DNA from: Avena insularis
Lineage: Eukaryota > Streptophyta > Magnoliopsida > Poales > Poaceae
NCBI GenBank assembly: GCA_023614405.1
Contig: CM042694.1
Span: 482,705,392-482,769,391 of the forward strand
Direction of reading: 5' to 3'
Length of the DNA: 64,000 bases
Part shown: positions 1 through 12,354 of the stretch, in pieces
How positions within the stretch are numbered: position 1 is the first letter of the stretch
Layout of the letters: each line of letters opens with the position of its first letter
Notes under the pieces: generated by a model
What the model saw: the letters and a program-made list of their open reading frames with translations, nothing else
Database searches by the model: none
What the model was told of the DNA's origin: nothing
Program-made: the position numbers and the translations under genes

Positions 1-2
1 TG

Positions 3-1275
3 GCCCACCTCACTGAGCAGGAGCGCACAGAAGCTGCGAAAGTCCTCAGCTTCAGCTCTATGACAGTCAACACACGGGGCAACGTGGTCCCAAAGATGCC
101 GCAAGCTGCGGTGACAGCGGCCACCATGTACCTCCTCAACAATCAGCCGCCGGCTGGAGATCCCCGAGCCGCCATGCACTGGTCTATGATCGCGGGCTTG
201 GGTTTAATCGAGGCTGCTCTCGACAAAGAACCAACGCCGGAGCCGAAGAAAAGCAAGGCTCTGGTAAAACGCTATTCCTCACCCTCGTCCAGCGACGACA
301 ACCACGACATGTCTCAACGCCGCCGCTCACGGCGACACGACCACGACTATGATGCGTGCGATGACCTCACGTAGCGCAAAATCGATAGGTCAAGGGCACA
401 ACACGCCCGCTCGACTGACTCAGAGGACAAAGACGTGGAGCTCTATGGCGCCAGATGCTTCAGCAGGGCTATCAGGCAGAAGTGAATGCCCAAGGGGTTC
501 AAGCTCCCATCGGAGAACCCAAATTTCGACGGCCTGCAGGACCCAAAAATTTGGTTGGAGGACCACATCTCCTCCGTCAGGCTCCACGACGGGAATCGAA
601 GCACGGCCATGCAATGCCTGCAGCTATAGCTGCAGGGCGCCGCCCGAGCATGGCTCAACAACCTCCCGCTCGGTTTCATTCGCAGCTGGGAAGAACTGGT
701 CTATAGCTTTGTGCGCAACTTCAAGGGCACCTACAAAAGGCCTGCATCAATCGAAGAACTGAGATGCTGCCAGCAAAGGTTGGGCAAATCGTTACGCTCA
801 TACATCCAGAGGTGGTCCATCATCAAGAACTCCACAGAAAGTATCTCGGAGGACCGCGCAATCGACGCATTTAACGGCGGCGTTCACCGCATAGAGCTCA
901 GGGAGGAGCTGGGCCGCTTGAAGCCCAAAACAATTGACCACCTGATGGAAATTGCGAATCAATGGGCTGGTGGAGAGGATTCGGTAAAAAACCGCACCTA
1001 CTCCGACGATGATGACGACCTCGGGCGCAGACGCGACCGTCGAGGCAAGCGGCGAATGCGTGTTTACGATGACCGCGATGACGTCAATATGGTCGCAGCA
1101 GGCTACACCGACAAACGCGATGACAACCGCAATAGCGGCTACCACAGTGGTGGATACCACGACTCTGGGAAAACCACGCAGGTATGGCAACACCGCACCC
1201 ATGAAGAGGCACCTGCAACAACAATTGAAGACAAACTATCCGGGCCATGCAACGTGCACTTCTACATCGAAAGCA
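3..1275 (+). pseudogene. Tat1 gag (5'-partial, broken)
   Basis: This is the capsid/nucleocapsid part of Tat1, open at the left edge. The frame reads through stops at 372-374 and about 471-473 and continues to about 1275, where a frameshift moves it to the next frame. The retrotransposon gag core is visible around 650-990, with residues such as GAARAWLNNLP and the following FVRNFKGTY stretch. A basic and acidic tail (DDDDDLGRRRDRRGKRR) follows. A cysteine-histidine stretch at about 1240-1320 resembles the degenerate zinc-binding motif of Tat gags. No start codon is assigned because the 5' end is outside the window. Confidence 0.8.
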
Positions 1276-2358
1276 CGACGGCAAGAAAAAATCCAGCCAC
1301 CTTCTCAAGGACTGCCGCGAGTTTATCAAACTCCATGAGGGCCTGGCTCGGATGAATCACGACGCGGTCAACAGGGGCTATGGAGTCGCCCTAGGCGCCG
1401 TAGCACATGGAGCTCCTCCACCACAACCTGGAGTACCACCACCTGCGGCCGCACCGGTCCAGAATCAAGGCAGCGAGCCATACCCGTGGGTTGTGGGCAA
1501 CATGATGATCCAAAAAGGGCGCTCCTCAAATCGGGTGCAGAAGGCCATCACTCGCCAAGTCAACTTGGCGACAAACTCTCCTCCATCTACCGCTGAGTAC
1601 CTCAGTGGAAGCGACTCCTGCATCACCTTTGACAAACGTGACCACCCGCGCCAAGTCCCTCGTCCAGGCCACTGTCCCCTCGTACTCGAGGCATAGATTG
1701 GAGGCTTCGACATGAGTCGCATCTTCATGGATGGTGGAAGCGGCATTAACCTCATGTTTGCAAGTACCTTGCGAGCAATGAGGATCCCTCTGACGTGTCT
1801 AGAAGTCTCGGACACGATGTTCCACGACATCATCCCAGGGAAGGGCATATACCCCCTGGGCAAAATCAACCTTGACTTCATCTTCGGCATGCCGCAAAAC
1901 TTTTGACGCGAATGCATCGACTTCGAAGTCGTCGACTGGCCCTCACAGTACCACTGCATCCTCGGACGTGTCGCGTTCGCTAGGTTCATGGTAGTGCCGC
2001 ACTACGCCTACCTGCAGATGAAAATGCCAGGTCCAAACGACGTCCTCACAATCAACGGAAGCTTCGAAAGGTCTGACAGCTGTAACAGGGAATTCAATAG
2101 AATCTCCCAGTCCTTCGGTATGCAGGAGGAGCTCGCAAGATTGAAGGAGTCAACAGACAATAGTCCGCCTCCCCTAAGCCGGCCAAGTTCACCCGACCTG
2201 TCCTTCGACTCATCGGTGCACACGAAGAAAGTCCAGGTCCACCCATCGGACCCAACAAAGACGGCCCTCATCGCCAACAACTTGAGTTCCGCATAGGAAC
2301 TCGCGCTTGTCGAAATCCTCCGTGAGCACTAGGAAATCTTTGCCTAGTGTCCAGCAGA
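1276..2358 (+). pseudogene. Tat1 aspartic protease region and linker to RT (broken)
   Basis: The reading frame continues from gag after the frameshift near 1275 and is interrupted by stops at about 1694, 1904, 2294-2296, 2330-2332 and 2345-2347. The retropepsin active-site motif appears as FMDGGSGINL at about 1724-1753; DGGS replaces the usual DTG/DSG triplet, as is common in Tat elements. The segment VDWPSQYHCILGR near 1930-1970 matches the second conserved part of the protease fold (ILGR). The stop at 2345 falls where Tat proteins normally have tryptophan before CPADMPG, so it looks like a TGG-to-TAG change. Confidence 0.75.
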
Positions 2359-3230
2359 CATGCCAGGGGTTCCTAGGGAATTCGCTGAGCACGCACTCAA
2401 CATCAACCCAGATGCAAGGCCAGTCAAACAAACAATTCAGCGACTGTCCAAACCAAGGGCAAAGGCGGCTGGAATGGAGATCAATAGACTCCTCGACGCC
2501 AAGTTCATACGCGAGATCAAGGAGAGCACTTGGCTCGCCAACACGGTGCTGGTACCTAAAAAAGACACGAATATCCTGCGGATGTGCGTGGACTTTACCT
2601 CCCTGAACAAGCACTGCCCAAAGGATCACTTCCCGCTTCCGCGAATCGACCAAATTATCGACTCCATCGCGGGATGTGAGCACCTCTGCTTCCTCGACGC
2701 CTACTCAGGCCATAATCAGATTCGAATGAAGGAGGAAGATCAAGAGAAAACGGCATTTACAATGCCTTTCGGTGTGTCTGCTACAACACAATGCCCTTTG
2801 GGCTTAAAAACGCAGGAGCCACCTATCAATGGTGCATGCAAGCTTGCCTCAAGGATCAACTTGGTCGCAACATCCAAGTCTACGTCGACGACATCGTCAT
2901 CAAAACAAAGGAGGAAGCCTCGCTAATCGATGATTTATGCGAAACCTTCGCCAACCTTGACCGCTACCGGATCAAGCTCAATCCGGATAAGTGCGCCTTC
3001 AGCGTACCATCTGGGCAGTTACTCAGGTATCTCATCTCCGCGAGGGGGATTGAGGCGAACCCGAAGAAAATAAAAGCCATACTGGCCATGGAGAAGCCAA
3101 AGAATATAAGAGGCGTCCAACAGCTGGCTGGGCGAATCGCGGCGCTCAGTCGATTCATCAGTCGAATGTGCAAAAAGGCAATGCCCTTCTACCAACTTCT
3201 CTGCAAAACCGACAAGTTTGAGTGGACCGA
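2359..3230 (+). pseudogene. Tat1 reverse transcriptase (frameshifted)
   Basis: This is the RNA-dependent DNA polymerase domain. Visible motifs are LVPKKDTNILRMCVDF near 2550, HFPLPRIDQIID near 2628, and the catalytic box YVDDIVIKTK near 2881-2910, so the two catalytic aspartates are present. The frame shifts by one at about 2775-2790, next to a local duplication of the MPFG coding stretch (MPFGV then MPFGLKNAGATY). The connection domain with GIEANPKKIKAI and the QQLAGRIAALSRF helix follows. The protein would be inactive because of the frameshift and the stops upstream. Confidence 0.88.
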
Positions 3231-4286
3231 CGAGGCGCAGGAAGCATTCGAAGACCTCAAGCGTCTACTATCTACCTCACCAGTACTAGTGACCCCACGA
3301 GAAAGAGAACCATTGCTGCTATATATCTCCGCCACCAACCAGGTGGTTAGCATAGTACTCGTGGTGGAACGAGCCGAAGAAAACAAAATCCACGGGGTGT
3401 GGCACCCAGTTTAGTACCTTAGCGAGGTGCTCACGCCAACAAAGCAGCGGTACCCGCACTACCAGAAGCTGGCATATGGCGTCTTCATGACAGCCAGGCG
3501 ACTGCGCCACTACTTCCAAGAGCACCCAATCGTAGTGGTCAATGACGCCCCACTTGGACATATTCTCAACAACCCCGACGCCACCGAATGAGTCGCGCTC
3601 TGGGGAATTGAGTTGTCTCCACGAGACATTACATATGAGAAACGCGACGCGATCAAGTTGCAAGTCCTCCCTGATTTCCTTGTACACTGGATGGAGAACC
3701 AGCTCCCCGAAAAACTAGATATGTCTTACCTTTGGACGATGCACTTCGACGGATCCAAGCGTAAGGATGGAGCTGGCGTGGGTGTCATACTGACATCGCC
3801 CCAAGGAGACTAGCTGAAATACATTATGCGAATGCAGTTCACCGCCTCCAACAACGAAGCTGAATACGAGGCCCTATTGCACGGGATGCGGATGGCAAAG
3901 GCCTGCGGTGCCAAGAGGCTCATCATCTATGGCGACTCCAAGCTGGTTGTCAACCAGACGATGCACGAGTGCGACGCGCTGAACGAAAATATGATCGCCT
4001 ACTGCGACCTCTATGACACACTCGAAGGGGACTTCGACGGCTGCGAGCTGCGGCACGTAGGCCGCGAAAGCAATGAAGAGGAGGACGCACTCGCCAACAT
4101 TGGCTCCACCAGCGCCCCCATACCACCTAGGGTATTTCTCGAGCGTATCTGCGAATGCTCCATCAAGCCAAAGGCCGCAAAGAATAAAACAAGCGCAACA
4201 ACGGACTCAGGGGCTACGCCACCCAATGAGCCAATGGCACTCGACGATCTGGAGCTTGACACAGGACTCGAGGGACCAATGGGGAT
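3231..4286 (+). pseudogene. Tat1 dual RNase H (retroviral-type then archaeal-type), interrupted by E1
   Basis: The same frame as the distal RT continues here. The first RNase H is degraded, with a stop at 3412-3414 (before YLSEVLTP) and another near 3589. The second RNase H starts at about 3740 with MHFDGSKRKDG, followed by NNEAEYEALLHGM, IYGDSKLVVNQ and the acidic EEEDALAN segment. Those carry the four expected acidic catalytic positions of an archaeal-like RNase H, a known marker of the Tat lineage. A stop lies at 3811-3813. Reading ends at 4286 at the edge of the E1 insertion and resumes in frame at 12355 with the integrase. Confidence 0.85.
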
Positions 4287-5797
4287 TGATGACCCACAAG
4301 TATAGGGGGTGTATCGCAGTATTTTCGATAAGTAAGAGTGTCGAACCCAACGAGGAGAAGAAGGTGTTGGCTAGTGGTACGGATCAGGAATTCTCTGCAA
4401 ATACTTAGCAAATGGATTTTTAGGGTTTTTTGATAAAGCAAGTAAATAAAGTACGAGTAAATAAAAGACAATAGGAATAAATGCAGCAAGTGGCCCAATC
4501 CTTTATGCAGAAAAGGACAAGCCGGTTGTATTACTTAAGATGACCAAACGTTCTCGAGGACACATGGGAAGACTATCAAGTGCTTTCGCTTCATATAGTT
4601 GATTAAACTTCTTTAGCTTGCTAAGTGTTGTGTGGGTGAACCTGTGCTAATGTACCGACCTTCCTAGGACTAATACATACTTGTGATTATACCCCTTGCA
4701 AACATCCATAAGTACAAGAAAGTAATTAAGGTAGAAACCTAGCCACAACTTTAAACTCTAAGACCCTTACGTCCCTTGTGCAATGGTTTCTTAACGGGGG
4801 TTCAGGTTTCTGTCACTCCGGCAACCCCTACAATTAGTATCTAAATACACAATGCATTCCCCTAGGCCCATATAGGTGAAGTGTCATGTGGTCGACGTTC
4901 ACATGACACCACTAGAATAAGTACACCACAACTTAAATATCAAACTATTGAATCTTTCTCAACACAACTCCACTACTAACAACATGACTTCTCCCATGTC
5001 CTCAAGAACAAAACGAACTACTCACAAGACATCATATGGATCATGATCAGAGATGGAATAATGATGTATAACAATCTGAACATAAACAATAATTCAATGG
5101 TTCACTCAATAGCATCAACTACAAAGAGTAATCAACACCGGGAAAGTTTCCCCTAAGAACTATGCAAGATTCAACGCAATTGTTACAGCAATATGGAGAT
5201 GGTGATGAGGGTGCTGATGGTGATGAAGATGGTGATGGTGATGATGATGATCCTGATGAAGTCCAGCTTGATGGTGGTGTTGATGGCGACGATCTCCCCT
5301 CACCGGGAAGGAATTCCCGATGAAATCTCATGCGGAGAGATCTTTCTCTCTCGGTGTTTTCCGCCCCGTAGAGGCGGCAGAATCTTTCTGTGGTCGCTCC
5401 CCGAGTCTTAGGGTTACAGGAGGATAATATACGCCAGAGGGGAGAGGCTGGAGTGGACCAGGGCGACCACACCACCGGGTGGCGCGGCCTGGGGTGGCCC
5501 GCGCCAGGGGGTGGTGTGGGGCCCCTGTGGCCCATCTCCACTACCCCTTCTGGCTTTCTTCGTCTTCTGGAAAAATAGGATTTTCCATGTATTTTCCCAG
5601 ATTTTTTGATCTTCACGAATTTTGCCTCCAAACAGCACCTTTTCCATCAGAATCCTGACTGCAGCGGTCCATGCTCCAAAAGTCATCAACCATGCAAAAA
5701 TAGATGAAATAACATAAGTATCATCTCTTAATATGAAATATATCAATGAATAACAGTAAATTATGATATAGAATAGTGATGCAAAATGGACGTATCA
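4287..5797 (-). repeat. E1 3' LTR (left copy)
   Basis: This 1511-bp copy matches 10855-12349 with scattered differences. It starts TGATGACC and ends GTATCA on the + strand. ORFs inside it are low-complexity translations of LTR DNA. Confidence 0.88.
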
Positions 5798-5812
5798 ACT
5801 CCCCCCAAGCTT
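5798..5812 (-). other. E1 polypurine tract
   Basis: Read on the minus strand this is AAGCTTGGGGGGAGT, directly adjoining the 3' LTR. This is the expected position and composition of the plus-strand primer. Confidence 0.8.
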
Positions 5813-7709
5813 AGACTTCGCTTGTCCCCAAGCGAAAACTGAGCTCAATAAACATGACCTCAGGTTGATGGAGTGAAGAGTCAATAAAAGAATACAGACA
5901 AGAAGCATCACATTCATCAATACATAAATCATAATAGAAGACAACTCACTATTATATAACTTCACTTGCAATAAGTAAAGGAAACACAATAAAGATGCAT
6001 AAAGTAAATCATAATTGGCAATGGCAAACTTAGCTCTTGGTTGAAGAATAGTTGACAATTTGCTGGAGTTCACAAATAACTGGTTTTCAATGATAGCTTT
6101 CAAAGTAGTAGACACTAAGATAAGAGCAATGTGCAAAACAAGGAACATAAGAAACATGATTGAATAAATCATCATATGAATGAATGAAACACAACAACTC
6201 AAAATGCTTGCTGGGGTAGAAGGGAATAGGTGTACTGACTCAACTAAAAAGTAAAAGAAAGGCCATCCACAGAGGGAAGAAGGGATTTCAAGTTTCATAA
6301 AGAGCTTCCAAAAATTATGCTACTTATTAGCTTTCAGTTCTCATTGCCCTATCATAGGCATCTTTAGGTGATTAAGGTTAAAGTGACACAACTAAGAGGA
6401 TATGCTTGACAAGTTATAAGTTGAAATCTCATGCCCCTTACTTACGAGTACCGAACCTCATGATACTCAACTTCAGTCACAAGTAAGCTCTTGTCATTGT
6501 AAATACATATGTATCATAGAGAACCGCCAACGGGTACCCCTTGCACATGATACAGGAGCTATCCCATAATTATAATGACAAGGCAAGCAGACAATGGGCA
6601 TCTCAGTGATCCTTTTATTTGCTATTTGCATAGGTTTTTATTGAGGATGCTTCATAGAGTGCTCACTATGTTTATGCTGCAAGTTTCCACCATGATTAGG
6701 CATGGCTTAGGCTAGCGGCCCAGGCATTTCTCTAACACACATATAAACTCCATGATCTTACAAGTTCCCCTTTTATTTCACACTGCCGGAAAGCAAAAGA
6801 ATCATGATATCAACGGAATATAAGTGTAATGTTGAAAGCGTTCCCCATGATACATGGTTCTGCTAACTTCAACTTATAAAGCGCAAGCATATACGCAACA
6901 AAGATGGACACAATGGTTCAAGTTTATTAATTGCAAGAAAGTAAAGTGTGCCATCAAGTTCGTGAGAGCTTTAATCACTAATTTTCTCATAACAAGTTTA
7001 ATTTGGAAGGTAGATAAAACCAGGAATTTACTTGGAATAGCAATAGTGCTAGTGGGTAGGTGTGGTGGACACAAATGGCTTAGGTTTTGGTTTAAGGATT
7101 GGATGCACGAGAAGCATTCCCTCTCAGTACAGGTTTTTGGCTAGCAGGGCTGGGTAGCAAGCATAAGAGTTGAAGGAAACAAACAAACATACAAGTGATA
7201 AAAACAAACATGCAATCTTCCTTGGAAGCACAAAAGAATCTTAACTACATAATACTAAACTTATGAGCAAATCAAGAAAGAAAGACGATGAAATTATATT
7301 TCTTTAGAGTACTTTTATCTTTTTCATTCAATTCTCAAAATAGTGTTGCTACTGACCGAGCCAGGTTTGCCAAAACCAACTAAATTAACTCCATGATCCC
7401 AAAGTGATACCAATACTAATGACAAGATCAATCATATAACCATGAATTGAAAACTAATATAAGATATGCAAAAGAGTAAATGATAGAACTTCTCATTAAT
7501 ATTCCATAATGGCAACTCACACCAAGGGATACATAGATATCTAACGAGAGGGGGGACACTTCCATAATGCAAACCATCCTACATGATAACTTCTCTATTC
7601 ATGATATGACTCTACTAAAAAGGTAAAATGATAGAAGATAGTGATGTGATATCGCGGCACTCCCCCAAGCTTGGAACAAACCAAGGGGATGCCAAAACCT
7701 GATGATGAA
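5813..7709. other. E1 non-coding 3' internal region
   Basis: I see no credible coding sequence here. The stretch is AT-rich and is partly shared with E3: compare 6327-6600 with 32878-33150, and 6850-7000 with 33415-33560. It is therefore conserved internal sequence of the two related subfamilies rather than host DNA. Confidence 0.7.
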
Positions 7710-8209
7710 TTACTCCTTCGGTGGTGGTGGTATTCTCTCATCATCGTCCAACTTCCAAGGTAAGGGCTCCCCATCAACAAAAGACATCATGGCTCCAGCA
7801 TCCTGAAACCTGCAGCAGCACTTATGCGTTTAAACCTAACCTCGTACTCACAGTTTTGATTTTGAACGTCATAGAGCTGTGCTTGCAGTTGGTTGGTTGT
7901 TTGGTGGAGTGAGAGAATTTCATCCTTGAGCTCAGCAGTCTCCTTTTGGTGCTCGGTGATGAGTTTGGAACAAATCTTGTGGATGATATCCACTTCGCGT
8001 TTCGCCATCTTATTGTACCTAAAGACTTCTTGCTCCAGTGCTTCCATCCTGTCCTCCAGACTTCCTTCACCTTTAGGGCCTTGAACCTCTTTTATCCGTA
8101 TCTCCCCATCTTCAAGCAACAACTCCTTGGGATGAATCTTCAACTCTCTCATGTATGGGTTGATGATATCCGCTGAGGAATCATCCTTGGCTGATCCAGA
8201 GGAAGACAT
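7710..8209 (-). pseudogene. E1 coiled-coil ORF (about 166 residues, one frameshift)
   Basis: The ORF starts at ATG 8207-8209 (MSSSGSAKDDSS) in the same orientation as E1. A long, charged, heptad-like middle (LEDRMEALEQEVFRYNKMAK, then HQKETAELKDEILSLHQTTN) suggests a coiled coil of about 80 residues. The computed frame ends at 7787, but one base appears to be missing near 7806. In the next frame the protein continues with MMSFVDGEPLPWKLDDDE and a proline run, stopping at 7710-7712. It lies between the protease-fusion ORF and the polypurine tract, where Athila elements may carry an extra ORF. I cannot assign a function. E3 has no equivalent. Confidence 0.6.
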
Positions 8210-9285
8210 TGTGGCTCCAGATCTGGGACTCTACCTGTCAGAAACAGATCAAAATGAAAACACGACGATAAGACGACATACGAACCTTGGGGGATCCGGG
8301 ATATTATATATTACAAAGTTTCACAACAAAAGGGAGGTACTGGGAGAAAACGGGTCGGAGACGGAGGCCGAGGTGGCCACACCACCTGCTGGCGCGGCCG
8401 GGGGGCCCGCGCCAGGGGGTGGTGTGAGCCACCCTGGCTCCGTTTCTGTCCCTCTTTCTCTTCATATCTTTCCTTATTGGATAAAACCTGCAAAAATATA
8501 ACTCGATAGAATTTTCGTGGAACTTTTCTTACCAGAACTGTTACCTATTCGAAAACGGACTCTGCAGGTCTCTGAATTTGGTCTTTGATAATTTTTTCCG
8601 GAGTTACCACTTGAATAGCATCAATATCTTCATCTTCATACTCATATTGCTCGACTCATGAAACCTTTCACTTTCTTATTACATCATTTTCTCCAATAAC
8701 CTGGAAATTTCTTTCACAAAAACTTCGCACAATTCTCATTAGCAATCATTAGTGTAAGCGAGATAATAAAACTTTTAAGTCCAATTTCAACTGAAATCCA
8801 TCAAATCATAAGCTACTGCAGCAACTCCTTCCGAAAACCCAAAAAGAATTTAAAAAAGAAATCGTATAAAGAAGCAAATGCAAGAGTGGCAAAATCTGTC
8901 AAAACAGACCAGCTGGTAAAGATCAATTTTTTCGAAAATCTTCTGTTGCTCAAATCAAAAAGTGCAAAACTAACGAAAGTTAAATAATAATCTGGGACCG
9001 AAGCACAAAAAATTACATCTCAAACCGATGTACAGATATCTCTCACGAATTTTTACGGTGAAGCACAATAATCTGTTTTGGGACAGCAACTTCCCCAAAT
9101 CTTACTTCTATCTCATTAGAGGTTGATCTTGACACAAAAACCAAACAAAAAGGATAAGGAGAGGTTTTTGCCGAAACAATAACTTCCAAGACTCAAAGAA
9201 ACAGAAACAAACTGAAAGCAAGACTATATTGGGTTGTCTCCCAAAAAGCTCTTTCTTTATAGCCATTAAGATGGGCATGACAATT
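8210..9285. other. E1 internal region without recognisable genes
   Basis: This is AT-rich internal sequence. A GC-rich stretch at 8360-8450 resembles part of the LTR (GGTGGCCACACCACCTGC, compare 12010). The 8690-9300 part is similar to 34445-34990 of E3. I see no domain. Confidence 0.6.
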
Positions 9286-9831
9286 TCAATGAAGCTCACA
9301 TAAGATATGAATTGAAGTGAAAGAGAGCATTAAGAAGCAAAAATATACATGTTTAAGTCTAACCCACTTCCTATGCAAGGGAATTTTGTAAGAAAACAAG
9401 TTGTTGAAACCAGACGCTACAAGCATAGGAAGGCAAAACAAGTGCAACATAAAAACTTTCAGCATAAAACGAGGAAACTTGATATTATTGAGATGCATAA
9501 GAACAGTCTTCCCACTCTCATAATAACTTTCAGTATCATGCATAAATTTAATGATATAGCAATCACAAGAACCATTGTAGCAATGATCGCTTATCCTAAC
9601 AGAAAACACATGGACACTAACTCTCATAACACTACTTTGTGAAACAATATTAGGGATATCCTTACAAAGGATAGTGTGTCCATCTTCTTCATATTTAGTG
9701 ACAAAATCTTTCACATTTGCTATTATAGGTTCATCATCCATTTGTTTATTAGGTTCAAGAGCTTTCTTCGTACTTTCATTAACCATACTACCTATCATAG
9801 AATGTTCCTTTATCTTAACGGGGAAAGGCAT
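9286..9831 (-). pseudogene. E1 ORF: end of gag and start of protease fused to a hydrophobic module shared with E3
   Basis: The first 90 residues continue Athila-type gag/protease, from PFPVKIKEHSM to the residues SVRISDHCYNGSCD just before the retropepsin active site. From residue 91 the sequence switches to a module also found at the C-terminus of the E3 ORF: E1 has ESYYESGK where E3 has ENYYERGK, and E1 has IPLHRKWVRLK where E3 has IPMHRKWVRLK. The switch falls at TGTGAT (plus strand 9562-9567), a hexamer also present at the aligned point of E3 (35742-35747), which suggests recombination through short homology. The module has a hydrophobic stretch of about 25-30 residues. The catalytic aspartyl motif and all of RT are missing. 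A stop at 9835-9837 separates this ORF from gag upstream. Confidence 0.7.
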
Positions 9832-9837
9832 TTTCTA

Positions 9838-10740
9838 AATGTAAGGTTCAGGTAAAGCAAGATTAGCAGTATAAACTTCAGTATTTCTTGCAGGAACACA
9901 CTTAGCAACATCTTTATATGGTTCATGATACTTATTCCACTTCTTTTTAGGAACTTCAATATAGGAAGCAAAATCCTTAAAATAAATTGCAATAGCTTGA
10001 GAGTCTAAACCATAAGCATTTTTTATATTTTGAAAGTCGTCAGTTCCCATAAAAGATTCAATGCATTCATAATCATAATTTATACCTGACTTTCTTCCTT
10101 TGTCATTCTCCCATGCTTCAGCATTGTCTTGAATACGGTCTAGAAGATCCCATTTAGCTTCTTCTTCCATGCGTGTAAATGATCCAGCACAAGAGGCATC
10201 CAATAAATCCTTATCATGAAGAGAAAGCCTTGCATAAAAGTTATTGATAATAATATTGTTGGGGAGCTCATGAGTGGGACATTTGAGCATTAGTAACTTC
10301 AATCTCGCCCCAAGCTTGAGCTGTACTCTCTCCATCAAGAGGCCAAAAGTTGTATATTTGATTCTGATCTTTATGAATCTCACTAGGAGGATAAAACTTT
10401 GAATAAAAGAGAGGCACTATTTCCTCCCATTCAAGAGCTTGGCCATTCTTCAGCAGCTTATACCATTCTTCAGCTCTTCCTTTCAATGATAATGAGAATA
10501 ACTTCTTCTTAACTTGATCTGTAGTAATACCTGCACATTTGAACAACCCGCATAATTTGTGTATAAAGAGCAAATGATCACCAGGATGGACAGTTCCATC
10601 TCCAACATAATAGTTAACCATAACACGATCAATAATTCTTGTAGGTATTTCAAAAGTATCATTCTCAGCAGGTGGTGGTTCATCTACTACCTTAGAGTGG
10701 TAGTAGCATTACGAAATAAGAAACCCAGCGAATTATCCAT
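9838..10740 (-). pseudogene. E1 Athila-type gag (frameshifted)
   Basis: On the minus strand, the likely original start is ATG 10738-10740, just inside the primer site. Two adjacent stops follow within 60 bases, and there is a frameshift near 10300. Recognisable Athila gag residues are HKLCGLFKCAGI, LFSLSLKGRAEEWYKLL and FYSKFYPPSEIHKDQNQIYN, then NNFYARLSLHDKDLLDAS. These match the retrotransposon gag core. The last part reads into the following ORF across one stop at 9835-9837. It would have formed the particle that packages element RNA. Confidence 0.82.
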
Positions 10741-10826
10741 ATTGAAAATAAAGCAACTAATAGAAGTAAACAATACTCATAGTAGAAGTTTTCTTTACCA
10801 GTTCCACTCTCCAATAGTGCTTCACT

Positions 10827-10843
10827 CCCCGGCAATGGCGCCA
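10827..10843 (-). other. E1 primer binding site (tRNA-Asp type)
   Basis: The minus strand reads TGGCGCCATTGCCGGGG, one base different from the copy in E3. This is the tRNA-Asp-complementary primer site I associate with wheat Athila-type elements. It lies 11 bases inside the right LTR. Confidence 0.8.
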
Positions 10844-10854
10844 GAAAATAGTCT

Positions 10855-12349
10855 TGATGACCCACAAGTATAGGGGGTGTATCGCAGTATTTTCGATAAG
10901 TAAGAGTGTTGAACCCAACGAGGAGCAGAAGGTGCTGGCTAGTGGTATGGATCAGGAATTCTCTGCAAATACTTAGCAAACGGATTTTTAGGGGTTTTTG
11001 ATAAAGCAAGTAAATAAAGTACAAGTAAATAAAATACAATAGGAATAAATGCAGCAAGTGGCCCAATCCTTTATGTAGCAAAGGACAAGCCGGTTGTATT
11101 ACTTAAGATGACTAAACGTTCTCGAGGACACATGGGAAGACTGTCAAGTGCTTTCGCTTCATATAGTTGATTAATCTTCTTTAGCTTGCTAAGTGTTGTG
11201 TGGGTGAACCTGTGCTAATGTACCGACCTTCCTAGGACTAATACATACTTGTGATTATACCCCTTGCAAACATCCGTAAGTACAAGAAAGTAATTAAGGT
11301 AGAAACCTAGCCACAGCTTTAAACTCTAAGACCCTTACGTCCCTTGTGCAATGGTTTCCTAACGGGGGTTTACATTACTCGGCAACCCCTACGATTAGTA
11401 GACAAATACACAATGCATTCCCCTAGGCCCATATAGGTGAAGTGTCATGTAGTCTATGTTCACATGACACCACTAGAAGAAGTACACCACAACTTAAATA
11501 TCAAACTATTGAATCTTTCTCAACACAACTCCACTACTAACAACATGACTTCTCCCATGTCCTCAAGAACAAAACGAACTACTCACAAGACATCATATGG
11601 ATCATGATCAGAGATGGAATAATGATGTACAACAATCTGAACATAAACAATAATTCAATGGTTCACTCAATAGCATCAACCAGAAAGAGTAATCAACACC
11701 AGGAAAGTTTCCCCTAAGAACTATGCAAGATTCAACACAATTGTTACGGCAATATGGAGATGGTGATGAGGGTGCTGATGGTGATGATGATGATGATCCC
11801 GATGAAGTCCAGCTTGATGGTGGTGTTGATGGCGACGATCTCCCCTCACCGAGAAGGAATTCCCCTGGCAGAAATCTGTCTGCCGGAGAGATCTTTCTCT
11901 CTCGGTGTTTTCCGCCCCACAAAGGCGGCAGAATCTTTCTATGGTTGCTCCCCGAGTCTTAGGGTTTCAGGAGGATAATATACGCCAGAGGGGAGAGGCT
12001 GGAGTGGACCAGGGCGGCCACACCACCTGGTGGCGCGGCCTGGGGTGTCCCGCGCCAGGGGGTGGTATGGTTCCCCTGTGGCCCATCTCCACTTCCTCTT
12101 CTTGCTTTCTTCGTCTTCTGGAAAAATAGGATTTTCCATGTATTTTCCCAGATTTTCTGATCTTCGCGAATTTTGCCTCCAAACAACACCTTTTCCATCA
12201 GAATCCTGACTACAGCGATCCATGCTCCAAAAGTCATCAACCATGCAAAAAATAGATGAAATAGTAGAAGTATCATCTCTTAATATGAAATATATCAATG
12301 AATATTAGTAAAATATGATATATAATAGTGAGGAAAAATGGACATATCA
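10855..12349 (-). repeat. E1 5' LTR (right copy)
   Basis: This is a 1495-bp partner of 4287-5797, with the same termini. It is followed by the target duplication GGGGT and then Tat1 integrase sequence in frame. Confidence 0.88.
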
Positions 12350-12354
12350 GGGGT

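Larger units (their letters stand above)
4287..12349 (-). mobile_element. E1: Athila-type (WHAM/Sabrina-like) LTR retrotransposon lacking pol
   Basis: Two long terminal repeats (4287-5797 and 10855-12349) begin TGATGACCCACAAG and end in TATCA. The insertion is flanked by GGGAT at 4282-4286 and GGGGT at 12350-12354, a 5-bp target duplication with one mismatch. Gag is read on the minus strand, a tRNA-Asp-type primer site lies next to the right LTR and a polypurine tract next to the left one, so the element points left. No RT, RNase H or integrase is present. What remains is gag, the start of protease fused to another module, and a coiled-coil ORF, so it needs help from another element. The WHAM/Sabrina assignment is from memory of LTR termini. 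Confidence 0.88.

Noticed and set aside
5119..5631. 170-codon minus-strand ORF
   Set aside because: Part of the E1 LTR including a GATGGT simple repeat; disrupted in the partner LTR.
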